DNA of 64,000 nt from an uncultured Lachnospiraceae bacterium (lineage in GTDB: Bacteria; Bacillota; Clostridia; Lachnospirales; Lachnospiraceae): positions 62,001 to 126,000 of the forward strand of contig CAMXIK010000005.1 in assembly GCA_947243855.1 (NCBI GenBank). Direction: 5' to 3'. The notes below the pieces were generated by a model. That model worked only from the letters and a program-made list of their open reading frames with translations, ran no database searches and was not told where the DNA came from. Positions 51,072 through 60,488 of this stretch are shown here, one piece after another. The stretch's first letter is position 1, and each line of letters starts with the position of its first letter. The position numbers were made by a program, and so were the translations under genes.

Positions 51072-52112
51072 TCAGCGTGCGATTTTACCCGACAGTTTCT
51101 TCCTCAGCTTTCGGTAAGTCCACAAAAGCTTATAATATCCCATGAACAAAACCGTAGACCGCATCTGCATACGGATCAGTTTTTTCTCTTCCTCTCCCGT
51201 CCGCTCACAGTAATACCTATTTTTCTGAAAATCCGGAAACGTACACCGCATTTCCTCCCCCAGCTTTTTCACAAAACGATATTTTATCCGCCTCACACCT
51301 GCCATATAAGTAAACAGGGTGTTCACGTAAAAGAGCAGCGTAAAACTGTATTCCAGCTCCGGACGGTATCTGTCCAAATAATCATGACGCTTGGCCTCAT
51401 AAAGCATCAGTCTTCCGGCCTCGCAGCGGTCTTCGCAGCGTTTCTCGGAAATGGTGTGAACGGTGGAAGACGCATGTTGATAGTAGTAATAAAGCGGTTC
51501 CTCCAGATAGACAAAATGATTCGCCAAAATCAAATAGGAGTTGCCAAGCGCATTGTCTTCATAAAAAATATCTTCAGGAAACCAAAGCTCATGCTTCATA
51601 ATCATGGAACGGCGGAAAATTTTCACCACCAGACTTCCCCCGTCCAAAATCAGGCTGCGTCTCTTCTCATCGTCCAGTACGCCAGTCTGGCTTTTTTTAT
51701 TATTAGGCACCACCTGTCCCACTTTCATGGAGTGCTCCGATGTGAGGCAGTAATCGCATCCCGCCAGATCCGCTCCGGCCTCCTCCGCCTTTCGAATCAG
51801 CCGCTCGTACATATCCGGCGTAATCCAGTCGTCGCTGTCTATAAATCCGATCCACTCGCCCTGCGCCATCTTTAAACCCACATTTTTAGCGCCGCCCTGA
51901 TGCCGGTTCACCTTAAGATGCACCGCATGAAATTTCTGGGGAAAGCGCTTCTCATAATCTTGAAGAATTTTCCACGACTCATCGGTAGAGCAATCGTCCA
52001 CCGCGAGGATCTCATAATCCGCCACCGTCTGGTTCACCAGCGAATCCAGACAATATTCCAGTTTCTTCTCCGCCGCCATATTGTAAACCGGCACGATGAT
52101 ACTAAGCTTCAA
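51072..52112 (-). CDS. Glycosyltransferase family 2
   Basis: 346 residues. GT-A domain: IIVPVYNMAAEKKLEYCLDSL, LAVDDCSTDESWKI, GGAKNVGLKMAQGEWIGFIDSDDWI with the metal-binding SDD. The C-terminal ~100 residues are basic (RIKYRFVKKLGEEMR) and may contact membrane. A common enzyme of capsule loci that adds one sugar to the lipid-linked unit. It lies 12 bases before the fusion gene and overlaps the GT-C-like gene upstream by 11 bases. Donor unknown. Confidence 0.88.
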   Translation of the reverse strand: MKLSIIVPVYNMAAEKKLEYCLDSLVNQTVADYEILAVDDCSTDESWKILQDYEKRFPQKFHAVHLKVNRHQGGAKNVGLKMAQGEWIGFIDSDDWITPDMYERLIRKAEEAGADLAGCDYCLTSEHSMKVGQVVPNNKKSQTGVLDDEKRRSLILDGGSLVVKIFRRSMIMKHELWFPEDIFYEDNALGNSYLILANHFVYLEEPLYYYYQHASSTVHTISEKRCEDRCEAGRLMLYEAKRHDYLDRYRPELEYSFTLLFYVNTLFTYMAGVRRIKYRFVKKLGEEMRCTFPDFQKNRYYCERTGEEEKKLIRMQMRSTVLFMGYYKLLWTYRKLRKKLSGKIAR

Positions 52113-54393
52113 GCGTCTCCTCCCTTTCAGTCTCGGACGAAGAATCCCCGTCTTTTTGGCTTCCTCTCAGAAAAGGCGGATGAAAAGGAAGCTTCCGCCT
52201 CACGCACAGATACAAGCATGACAAAATCGTAAGCGCCGAAACCACATTGGCAATCACAAATCCCGCTACCGGTCCGTAGCGCACATAAATCCGGTGTTCT
52301 ACGCCGTCGCCTTTCGTCAAAAACCGCATACGGCCGCCGTCTCCCTGCGTGATTTCCACCGGATTCCCAAACTCGTCGCTGGCGCGGTATCCCAGATAAT
52401 TCTGTAACGGCAGCTCGATATAAGCCTTGTCGGAAATGGCCGTGTAGGACACTGCCGCTTTCGTTCCTTCCTTCTGATAATCATGGATGGACACAGAACC
52501 GAGATCGGATAAGATCACGCTTCTGGTCAATTTCTCATCTACGGCATCGAACAGCCGCCATTCATGAGGATAAAACAGGCCCACGCTGGTTGCCAGCTTC
52601 GTTTCATGCCCCTTGGAAGCCACCGCCGCCGCGTTTTTATAGGGCACATGATTGTTGTCCGCCGGCACCGTGACAATGACCAAAAGATTCAGTCCCACCA
52701 GCATCCCAAAGAGCGCGTTGCGGTACGACTTGATCAGTTTTGACCGCTCAAGAGCCGCCGCTCCCACAAAAGTGAAACAGGCCGACGCCGGTCCCAAAAA
52801 CCGCCATGGGAATTGCAGCATTGTGGCAATATTCCTGAAAAAGGGACTTGCCATCAGCGCTCTGCTCGGGAAATATCCCGTCGACATAAAGACAAGCGCT
52901 GCGCCTAAGATCAGAAGATAAAGAAGAAAACCGTCCGTATCGCCCAGCTTTTTTCTCCGTTCGCACAAAAAATAAATCACTGCAATTCCCACGCCGCCAA
53001 GAAGGGCCAGCCCCAGAGAAAAATATTGCTTGTTGTACAGACTGATGGACTGCGTCATATTGGAGAGATTAATCGACTGTTCAAAATAGCCGCTCCACCG
53101 CAGAACTTCCTTATCCAGATTTTCCTTAAAATAATAATACAAAAACGGCGCCGCATACCATGCATTCAGAAGCACCGTGAGTCCCGCCGCTTTCAAAAGT
53201 TCTAGATACCGCTTATCCTTCGCAATGCGCACGCAGTACAGCAGCGCCGTAAGCGCACAAATCGCCGCCGCATAAGCCGCGCTCAAAATATGGCTTTGCA
53301 GGATGCCGGAAAAGCCAATTACCAGATAATACCATTTCTTTTTATCGCCCATAATCAGATGGTACAGCCCCGCGATCACCATCGGCCAGAAAATGAGGGC
53401 CAGCGTCTCTCCCAAATCTCCTCTCGATAAAATATTCGTAAACCGATAAGGCATGAGCGTATAGAGTACCACCGCCAGAAGCACGCTTCGTCTGGACTTT
53501 ACCATGGATTTCACCGCCACGTAAATACAGCACGCAGAACCCAGATTAGACAGGAAAACCAAAACCTTGTAGGAAAAGGCCAAGGACACCCTGCATATCC
53601 TTAAAAACGCGCCTATATATAGAAACAGATAGGGATACATGGCATTCATATACCCGTTTCCCTGCAAACCCTCCGGCAGAATATTGACCGGAACCTGTCC
53701 GTCCAGTATCCCGTCTTTAAGCCCTTCCAGTCTAGCCAGATGATAGCACAGATCGTCCGCGTTATAGAGGTAAGTCTGCATCATAGGCGTAGTCGCAAGA
53801 AGCGCCACTCCCAAAATCACACAGCCGTCCAAAAGCGCCCCCTTGGAAAGCCGGTCCTTGCCGCCCCTGATATACCACCAGCCGGCAAGATGCAAGAGCA
53901 GGACAACCGCAATGATCAGATAGGTGTCTGTATAGAACAGCTTTTGGGGCGCCACCGCAAGTTTTTTTACCGTAAGCGCGCCCTTCCCCACGTAATTGAC
54001 ACAGACCTGCAGCCGTTTCGTATCCTTAGAAAGCGTAAATTCTGCAGAAATTTCATTTTCCGAAGGGTCGATCGGCCATGCCGCAATCTTATCCCCCTGC
54101 TCCCAGAGCTCCAGCACGTTGCCCTGCTCCTCCGCAATATAGTTCAAATCCACCGTATAGCTGCCTTTGTTCATGACATAAGCGGGCGTATGCGCCACCA
54201 CGCCGTTTCGGGCCACGGATTCCTGCAGTACCAGCGCGTCGTCCGAATCAACCAGCCCCACGGAATGCTGCAACTCGGTGCCATAATAAATCATCGGCTG
54301 TTTTCCCTCGTCTCCCAGCCAAAGAAAAATGACAAAAAGCGCCGTCAATACCACATATATAATTTTCGCTCTCAGTGAAATCTCTTCCGTCAT
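52102..54393 (-). CDS. Large membrane protein, YfhO/GT-C-like, with N-terminal extracytoplasmic domain
   Basis: 763 residues. One N-terminal helix, a soluble part (about residues 35-165, predicted outside) and then about thirteen hydrophobic segments. The loop after the next helix has YLYNADDLCYHLARLEGLKDGIL (about residues 208-232), an acidic pair followed by His, the arrangement of GT-C enzymes and of the PTPS-related/YfhO families. A beta-rich external C-terminal segment (about 620-715) follows. I infer sugar transfer at the outer face. The N-terminal domain parallels that of the Wzy-like protein at 27726. It overlaps the GT2 gene. Confidence 0.7.
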   Translation of the reverse strand: MTEEISLRAKIIYVVLTALFVIFLWLGDEGKQPMIYYGTELQHSVGLVDSDDALVLQESVARNGVVAHTPAYVMNKGSYTVDLNYIAEEQGNVLELWEQGDKIAAWPIDPSENEISAEFTLSKDTKRLQVCVNYVGKGALTVKKLAVAPQKLFYTDTYLIIAVVLLLHLAGWWYIRGGKDRLSKGALLDGCVILGVALLATTPMMQTYLYNADDLCYHLARLEGLKDGILDGQVPVNILPEGLQGNGYMNAMYPYLFLYIGAFLRICRVSLAFSYKVLVFLSNLGSACCIYVAVKSMVKSRRSVLLAVVLYTLMPYRFTNILSRGDLGETLALIFWPMVIAGLYHLIMGDKKKWYYLVIGFSGILQSHILSAAYAAAICALTALLYCVRIAKDKRYLELLKAAGLTVLLNAWYAAPFLYYYFKENLDKEVLRWSGYFEQSINLSNMTQSISLYNKQYFSLGLALLGGVGIAVIYFLCERRKKLGDTDGFLLYLLILGAALVFMSTGYFPSRALMASPFFRNIATMLQFPWRFLGPASACFTFVGAAALERSKLIKSYRNALFGMLVGLNLLVIVTVPADNNHVPYKNAAAVASKGHETKLATSVGLFYPHEWRLFDAVDEKLTRSVILSDLGSVSIHDYQKEGTKAAVSYTAISDKAYIELPLQNYLGYRASDEFGNPVEITQGDGGRMRFLTKGDGVEHRIYVRYGPVAGFVIANVVSALTILSCLYLCVRRKLPFHPPFLRGSQKDGDSSSETEREETLEA

Positions 54394-54424
54394 CTCAAAT
54401 CCTTTATTCTTACGTTTTCCTAAA

Positions 54425-55618
54425 TTAAACGCGATAATAATTGACGATCTTTTCCACCGCCCGGATCACGCTCTCCACATCCTCGCCGCTCATCGCATAA
54501 TAAAGCGGCAAAGACACAATCTCCTCATACAGCTTCTCCGCGTTGGGACACAATCCCCGCTTATAGCCCATCTTTTCATAGTATGGGAAATAATAGGTCG
54601 GAATATAATGTACGTTGCAGTGCACGTTTTCCGCCGCCAGCGCGTCGAAAAACCGCCGCCTGTCAATCTTTAATTTCTCCGGTACGATGCGGAGAATATA
54701 TAAATGTCTCGTCGTGTCCGACTCCGGAATTTCCCTCTGTACAAACAGCTCCGGCATCTTCCCAAACGCCTCGTCGTAGCGTTTCACAATCTCTTTTCTG
54801 CGCGCCCGGAACATCGGCAGTTTATCCAACTGGCTGATCAGAAGCGCCGCCTGTATATCCGTCATACGGTAATTATAACCGAGCGCAATCTGCTCATAAT
54901 ACCACGGCCCGTCCGGCTCATGCTCCATCAAGGTCTCGTCCCTCGTAATACCATGGGAGCGGTACAAAAGCAGCTTTTGATACAACGTCTCATCATTGGT
55001 CAAAACAGCGCCGCCCTCGCCGCCTGTCACAGTCTTAACCGGGTGAAAGCTGAAAGTGGTCAGATCCGCAATAGAACCGTTCGGCTGCCCCTTATAGGTT
55101 GTGCCGATCACGTGGGCGCCATCCTCAATCAGCGTCAATCCATGCTTCTTACAAATATCCATCAACGGCGACAAATCCACGGACTGTCCCGTATAATCCA
55201 CCGCCACTACCGCCTTTGTCCGGGGCGTAACGGCCGCCTCCACCTTGGCGGGGTCTATGTTGTACGTTTCGGGATCAATATCCGCAAAGACGGGGCGTGC
55301 CCCGCAGTAAAGCGCGCAGTTGGCCGAGGCCGCAAAGGTAATCGGTGTAGTAATCACCTCGTCCCCTTCGCCCACGCCCGCAGAAAGCGCTGCAATGTGC
55401 AGCGCCGCCGTACCGTTCGCGCAGACTACCGCATACTTTGCCCCCGTCAGCGCACAAAGCTTCTTTTCCAGTTCGCCGATCTTCGGGCCGCAGGTCAGAT
55501 AGTCGCTTCTAAGGACCTCCGTCACAGCCTGAATATCCGCCTCGTCTATATATTGATGTCCGTAAAAGATGGGCGTCTCCCTGACCGGCGTCCCGCCTTC
55601 TATCGCAGGTTTTTCCAT
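54425..55618 (-). CDS. pseC: UDP-4-amino-4,6-dideoxy-N-acetyl-beta-L-altrosamine transaminase
   Basis: 397 residues, complete DegT-family enzyme. FYGHQYIDEADIQAVTEVLRS and DYLTCGPKIGELE at the N-terminus match PseC; CANGTAALHIAAL is the phosphate loop, EDGAHVIGTTY the PLP aspartate block and SFHPVKTVTGGEGG the PLP lysine (about residue 190). HYIPTYYFPYYEKMGY is a PseC-type substrate loop. It aminates the PseB product. It lies 21 bases after pseB. This is the true pathway aminotransferase; the PLP domain fused to PseG is extra. Confidence 0.92.
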   Translation of the reverse strand: MEKPAIEGGTPVRETPIFYGHQYIDEADIQAVTEVLRSDYLTCGPKIGELEKKLCALTGAKYAVVCANGTAALHIAALSAGVGEGDEVITTPITFAASANCALYCGARPVFADIDPETYNIDPAKVEAAVTPRTKAVVAVDYTGQSVDLSPLMDICKKHGLTLIEDGAHVIGTTYKGQPNGSIADLTTFSFHPVKTVTGGEGGAVLTNDETLYQKLLLYRSHGITRDETLMEHEPDGPWYYEQIALGYNYRMTDIQAALLISQLDKLPMFRARRKEIVKRYDEAFGKMPELFVQREIPESDTTRHLYILRIVPEKLKIDRRRFFDALAAENVHCNVHYIPTYYFPYYEKMGYKRGLCPNAEKLYEEIVSLPLYYAMSGEDVESVIRAVEKIVNYYRV

Positions 55619-55639
55619 GTTGTAGCCTTTCCTCTTTCC

Positions 55640-56635
55640 CTACTTTTCTAATTCCACATCATCCAAAAGTTTTCGTATATCTTCCACGCCAAGCCACTCG
55701 GTATTGTTGTCGGAGCTGTAGTGGAAACCCTCCGGCACCTTCTTACCCGAAAGATCTGGCTGCTGTCTGTTGTTCCATGTCATCTGCGGATAGACAATGA
55801 AATGCTTATCGTATTCATAAGTCGTGGCCGAGTCCTCCGTGGTCACCATGATCTCATGAAGCTTCTCGCCCGGCCGGATTCCGGTCTCTTTGATTTTACA
55901 GCCCGGCAGCATCGCCTCCGCCAAATCTGTAATCTTAAAAGAAGGAATCTTACTGATGAAAGTTTCTCCGCCATTGGCCTCCGCCAACGCCTTAATTACA
56001 AGCTCAACGCCCTGCGTCAAACTAATCCAGAACCGGGTCATGCGCAGATCGGTAATCGGAAGTTCTTTCGCTCCGTCTTGAATCAGTTTGTGGAAGAAGG
56101 GAATCACCGACCCGCGGCTGCCCGCCACATTGCCGTACCGTACAATGGAAAAGTTAATATCCTTCGTTCCCACATAGGCGTTAGCCGCCACAAAAAGCTT
56201 GTCCGAAACAAGCTTGGTTCCGCCGTAAAGATTGACCGGATTTACCGCCTTGTCGGTAGACAGGGCCACCACCTTTTTTACGCCCGTATCAAGCGCCGCG
56301 TCGATCACATTCATCGCGCCGTGGATGTTGGTCTTGATGGCCTCGTTTGGATTGTACTCACAGGCGGGCACCTGCTTTAAGGCCGCCGCATGAATGATAT
56401 AATCCACGCCCTCGCAGGCGCGCTTTAGACGCTCCACATCGCGCACATCGCCGATGAAGAAACGGAGCTTTTCCGCATACGCCTTAAACTCTTCGGCCAT
56501 CATCCACTGCTTAAACTCGTCTCTGGAATAAATAATGATCTTTTTCGGTTCATAGTGGGTCAACACATATTTGGTAAAGCATTTGCCGAAAGAACCCGTC
56601 CCTCCGGTAATCAATATCGTCTTATCTTTTAACAT
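55640..56635 (-). CDS. pseB: UDP-GlcNAc 4,6-dehydratase (inverting)
   Basis: 331 residues, soluble SDR of PseB/FlaA1 type without membrane domain. NAD site TGGTGSFGKCF near 10-20, SRDEFKQWMMAEEF, GDVRDVERL, HAAALKQVPACEYNP, catalytic Lys in STDKAVNPVNLYGGTKL with Tyr present at the YxxxK position. It converts UDP-GlcNAc to the L-arabino 4-keto sugar. First gene of the Pse set in transcription order. It differs from the membrane-bound PglF-like enzyme at 25841, so two 4-keto sugar routes run in parallel. Confidence 0.93.
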   Translation of the reverse strand: MLKDKTILITGGTGSFGKCFTKYVLTHYEPKKIIIYSRDEFKQWMMAEEFKAYAEKLRFFIGDVRDVERLKRACEGVDYIIHAAALKQVPACEYNPNEAIKTNIHGAMNVIDAALDTGVKKVVALSTDKAVNPVNLYGGTKLVSDKLFVAANAYVGTKDINFSIVRYGNVAGSRGSVIPFFHKLIQDGAKELPITDLRMTRFWISLTQGVELVIKALAEANGGETFISKIPSFKITDLAEAMLPGCKIKETGIRPGEKLHEIMVTTEDSATTYEYDKHFIVYPQMTWNNRQQPDLSGKKVPEGFHYSSDNNTEWLGVEDIRKLLDDVELEK

Positions 56636-56666
56636 ACCGTATATCTCCTCTTATCTTTGTAAAGTC

Positions 56667-57728
56667 CTAAACAATGCCAAGTTCCAGAAAAGCCTGCTTG
56701 TAGGGCGCCCTGCAAAGCCCTTTCTCCGTGATAATGCCAGTGATCAACGAATGATCCGTCACGTCAAAGGCGGGGTTATACACCTTCACACCCTCCGGCG
56801 CCATACGTTCCTTGTACCACATTTCCGTCACTTCCTCCGCCGCCCGCTCCTCAATGGGAATCTCCTCTCCCGTTGCAAGAGACATATCTATAGTAGAACT
56901 GGGCGCGCATACATAAAAAGGAATCCCATAATGTTTTGCCAGTACGGCCACCCCGGAGGTGCCGATTTTATTGGCTGTATCCCCGTTTGCCGCCACCCGG
57001 TCGCATCCCACAAAAACCAGATTTACCAGACCACTTTTCATCACCGTGGAAGCCATATTGTCGCAGAGTAAAGTCGTATCGACGCCCGCGCCGTGCAGCT
57101 CAAAAGCCGTCAGACGCGCCCCCTGCAAAAGAGGCCTTGTCTCGTCACAGTATACCCGAAAGTCCCGCATCCCATGCTCTAACGCGATATACATAGGAGC
57201 CGTAGCGGTGCCGTATTTCGCCGTGGCGAGAGTGCCCGCATTACAATGGGTGAGAATACCGTCTCCTGGCTTCATCAAACCAAATCCGATCTCCCCGATG
57301 CTGCGGCTGATGGCCACGTCCTCGTCGCGGATGGCCTGCGCCTCGGCAAATAGAATTTCTTTGATTTCCTCCACCGGCCTGTCCTTATTAGCCCGCAGCG
57401 TCCGTTCCATCCGGTCAAGCGCCCAGAACAAATTCACCGCCGTAGGCCGAGAGGACGCCAGATACTTCTTCTGCTCCAAAAAAGCCTGTAAAAAAGTCTC
57501 ATAATCCTGCGTCTCTATGCGGGAAGCTGTGAGCGCAATCCCGTATCCTGCGCACACGCCGATGGCCGGGGCTCCCCTGACCCGCAGAAAACGGATCGCC
57601 TCAAAGATATCTTCTATTTTTTCAATCCGCAGTACCTTTACCGTTCCCGGCAGAAGCGTCTGATCTAATATTTCCAGACAGCTCCTGTCCTCGGACAAAA
57701 GCACTGTGTTAAGCTCCAATGCATTCAT
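56667..57728 (-). CDS. mtnA: S-methyl-5-thioribose-1-phosphate isomerase family (MtnA-like)
   Basis: 353 residues, full MtnA length (eIF2B-alpha-like fold). RVRGAPAIGVCAGYG near 49-63, catalytic Cys in LTHCNAGTLATAKYGTA (about residue 160) and catalytic Asp in VGCDRVAANGDTANKIG (about 241) are all kept. Known members isomerise methylthioribose-1-phosphate in methionine salvage; relatives handle other aldose-1-phosphates. No other salvage gene is near, and it lies between a GT39-like gene and pseB with normal spacing. It may be a displaced salvage gene or a sugar-phosphate isomerase adopted for the glycan; the sequence cannot decide. Confidence 0.88.
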   Translation of the reverse strand: MNALELNTVLLSEDRSCLEILDQTLLPGTVKVLRIEKIEDIFEAIRFLRVRGAPAIGVCAGYGIALTASRIETQDYETFLQAFLEQKKYLASSRPTAVNLFWALDRMERTLRANKDRPVEEIKEILFAEAQAIRDEDVAISRSIGEIGFGLMKPGDGILTHCNAGTLATAKYGTATAPMYIALEHGMRDFRVYCDETRPLLQGARLTAFELHGAGVDTTLLCDNMASTVMKSGLVNLVFVGCDRVAANGDTANKIGTSGVAVLAKHYGIPFYVCAPSSTIDMSLATGEEIPIEERAAEEVTEMWYKERMAPEGVKVYNPAFDVTDHSLITGIITEKGLCRAPYKQAFLELGIV

Positions 57729-57759
57729 ATCGTTTCTCCCAATTCATTATAAAAAGTTT

Positions 57760-59451
57760 TCAGGGGGCTGTCAAATTCTCATCCCTGCAATAATACGATT
57801 CTATACAATACTTATGTAAGTATTGCAAATAACTCTTGTTTAACTTTTGATTCCCTGAAGGAATCCTCATTCCCTGCGCCGCCTCGTCCTTCACGTCGTC
57901 ATACAGGGGCGTATAACCCACCACCGCCTCCGCATTTACAATGGCTGGTTCTGTGATCGCATCCTCGCTGGCAGCGGAGACAAAGTACACCCTGTCATAT
58001 TCCATCAGTTCATGCGCCACAGCCCAGACGCACCACTCCTCGCCGGGCTTGTAAATATAAACCACCGGAATATTTGCCGCCGCCCGCTCCCTCGCCAAAG
58101 CCGCCTCTTCCTTTGCCCTCGGATACAAAAAGGGCACCCGTTCAGCGGACAACCCAAACAAATCGACCGCCAGACAAAACGCCGCCACCGCCAAAGGAAC
58201 AAGACGCCGTCCGGTTTTCTCCCCCTTTTCGTTTATCCGGTCTTGTCCAAAACCGTCTTGCCTCCAGAACTGCCGCCACAATCCGCTTATCGTCCAAAAC
58301 ACAAGTAAAACAATAATCCCATATATGGGAAGCTGATAGCGGTTCGACGTGTTGCCCAAAAGCAGCGCGGTCTTCGCCACCGTGAAAAAATACCCAAACG
58401 CCGTAAACAAAAGCAGACCATAAACAATCCCGTCGGCACCCATCCGCTCCCTGCGCCTTCTGAAAGAAAGAGCCATCGCCATCACAATGATCAAAAGCAA
58501 AAAAACCGACAGCATATTTCCAAACACATACTCGTCCAAAAGATCAAAGAAAAACCGGAATCGCACTAAGGTATTTGACAAATCAAAAAAGTTTTCCGTC
58601 GCCTGCGCCCCCCGCTGCCCCCGGAACATCTGCCCTAAACAGACCGGATAGGTCAGATAGGCCAAAACAAAGGCCGCCGCCTGACTGATTCCATACCGCA
58701 GACAATTCCGCAGATTTCGCTCCCGCCACAGCAGATAAACGCAGAAAGCCAGCGCCATATAAAACAAGAAAATAAAATAATAATACTGTGTCAAAAAGCC
58801 CACATAAGTCACAGCCGCCATGGGCAATAGAAATTTCACAAACGGGAGCCTGTCATCCCTGCCTGCGCCGCCTTCCAGCCTCTGCACAGCCCGCACATGC
58901 AAAACAGCGCCAAGCAGCACAAAAACCGTAAGCATTTCATACATCCGTATAAACACCACGCCGCTCATAGAGGCTGGACTAAGGCCGAAAAACACCGTCA
59001 CCAGACAAGCCGTTTGAAAACGCCGTCCGCACACAAGATAGGACAAGTATGTTAGCAAAATAAGATTGATCCCATGAAAAATAAGATTGACCGCCAACCC
59101 TATCCACTTGGAAAACACCCCCGGCACAAGAGAAGCCGCCGTGTGAAACACCCAATAATACATGGGCGGATGGACATCCCATGACTGCACTTGCTTGACC
59201 AGTCCATACTGAAACCTTTCCCCCGGAAGCACCACAAACTCCTTGTAATAGGTCTCCCTGTCCATCCACTTCCCATCTTCCACATAGAAGCCGTTTGTGC
59301 GGGCTGTGGAATAATAGGTGTAAAATTCATCCTCGTGAAATCCCTGTTTTTGGGTGCAAAAATAAAAGGCCGCCGCCATCAGTACAGCCCAAATCACCGC
59401 AAACCATATCCATTCTGTTGTTTTCTTTCTGCCGTCTGTCAACCTGCTCAT
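57760..59451 (-). CDS. GT39-like membrane glycosyltransferase (GT-C)
   Basis: 563 residues, about eleven membrane segments. The first external loop has FHEDEFYTYYSTAR (about residues 38-51), the Asp-Glu base motif, and DVHPPMYYW (about 90-98), the His-Pro-Pro block, both classic for GT39/ArnT enzymes; this is the clearest GT-C protein in the window. C-terminal soluble tail (about 450-563). It uses a polyprenyl-phosphate sugar at the outer face. It overlaps the upstream GT2 gene by 4 bases. Confidence 0.82.
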   Translation of the reverse strand: MSRLTDGRKKTTEWIWFAVIWAVLMAAAFYFCTQKQGFHEDEFYTYYSTARTNGFYVEDGKWMDRETYYKEFVVLPGERFQYGLVKQVQSWDVHPPMYYWVFHTAASLVPGVFSKWIGLAVNLIFHGINLILLTYLSYLVCGRRFQTACLVTVFFGLSPASMSGVVFIRMYEMLTVFVLLGAVLHVRAVQRLEGGAGRDDRLPFVKFLLPMAAVTYVGFLTQYYYFIFLFYMALAFCVYLLWRERNLRNCLRYGISQAAAFVLAYLTYPVCLGQMFRGQRGAQATENFFDLSNTLVRFRFFFDLLDEYVFGNMLSVFLLLIIVMAMALSFRRRRERMGADGIVYGLLLFTAFGYFFTVAKTALLLGNTSNRYQLPIYGIIVLLVFWTISGLWRQFWRQDGFGQDRINEKGEKTGRRLVPLAVAAFCLAVDLFGLSAERVPFLYPRAKEEAALARERAAANIPVVYIYKPGEEWCVWAVAHELMEYDRVYFVSAASEDAITEPAIVNAEAVVGYTPLYDDVKDEAAQGMRIPSGNQKLNKSYLQYLHKYCIESYYCRDENLTAP

Positions 59452-60458
59452 CTCTGTTTCCTGTCAGCGTCTACCTTTTTCATCTTCATCCCGTGCAGTC
59501 TTCTTACCGTTTTCGGCGCGATCGTCAAAAGAAGCAGATATCCCTTATTTTTTCTTGTCAAATAGGGATTGGTAAGCGTATCCCGCAAATGTCCGCGAAG
59601 ATATTTTTTTACCCTCCGATAAAACGCGTTATCCTTACACATCTGGGAAACCGGCACGTGCAGCATGTAATCCAGCCTCTGATAAAGATTAAAGCGGACC
59701 GCGTACCTATGCAAATCCGGGTATTTGCTGTCCACAAGTTTCTGCACCGCGTCCGCATTATCCACAATATCCAAAAACACACGGGAAAAGCTGTCTTTCG
59801 ACTTCTTTCTGGTGGTACTGTCCTGTCTGCACACCACATGATAACCCTGTTTTGGCAGAATATAAACGCCCGGAATCTCCTGTAAAATTTCTAAAAATAA
59901 ACTGAAATCCTCGTTAAGCTTCCCTTCCGGAAAATGCCGTCCAGCAAACGTTTCCCGGGAAAACAGCTTCGTGCAAAAGGAGCAGTCTCCCTTGTGCAAG
60001 AGCAGTTCTCTCAAAAAAATTTCCGAATTGCAGAACCACTCCTCTTCAGGGGGAATACAAATATCCGGAAGGCGTTCTCCTTCTTCATCCACCTCGTCGC
60101 GGGAAATCTGTACGACGGAATATCCGCCCTCTTCCAACGCCCGCATCATTTCCTCGTAAACATAGGGTTCGATATAATCGTCGCTGTCCACAAAACCAAG
60201 ATACGCCCCTTCTGCAATTTTAAGGCCCACATTCCGGGCCGAGGACGCGCCTCCGTTTTTTTTGTGATAAGTGCGGATTCGCGTATCTTCCGCCGCCAGC
60301 CTCTCGCAAAGCTTGTCCGTACCGTCCGTGGAACCGTCGTCAATCAACAGAATTTCTATCTCCGGATAGGTCTGTGCGCAGATGGAACGGACGCACCGTT
60401 CCAGACAGTTTATGGAATTATATACCGGCACAATCACGCTTATTTTTTTTCCGCCCAT
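59448..60458 (-). CDS. Glycosyltransferase family 2
   Basis: 336 residues. GT-A fold: VIVPVYNSINCLERCVRSI, LLIDDGSTDGTDKLCERLA, GGASSARNVGLKIAEGAYLGFVDSDDYI with SDD for the metal. The C-terminal half is basic (RRVKKYLRGHLRD ...). It resembles the GT2 at 51072 in plan. It probably adds a repeat-unit sugar; donor unknown. It lies 30 bases after the GT4 gene at 60489. Confidence 0.88.
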   Translation of the reverse strand: MGGKKISVIVPVYNSINCLERCVRSICAQTYPEIEILLIDDGSTDGTDKLCERLAAEDTRIRTYHKKNGGASSARNVGLKIAEGAYLGFVDSDDYIEPYVYEEMMRALEEGGYSVVQISRDEVDEEGERLPDICIPPEEEWFCNSEIFLRELLLHKGDCSFCTKLFSRETFAGRHFPEGKLNEDFSLFLEILQEIPGVYILPKQGYHVVCRQDSTTRKKSKDSFSRVFLDIVDNADAVQKLVDSKYPDLHRYAVRFNLYQRLDYMLHVPVSQMCKDNAFYRRVKKYLRGHLRDTLTNPYLTRKNKGYLLLLTIAPKTVRRLHGMKMKKVDADRKQR

Positions 60459-60488
60459 ATCTGCCTTCCCGCCCTGAGGCTTTTGTCG

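Noticed and set aside
49770..51875. A plus-strand open frame of about 700 codons antisense to the PseG fusion and the GT2 gene
   Set aside because: Residue content is basic and His/Arg-rich with no fold motif, and it mirrors two minus-strand genes with clear catalytic motifs; a shadow of codon bias.
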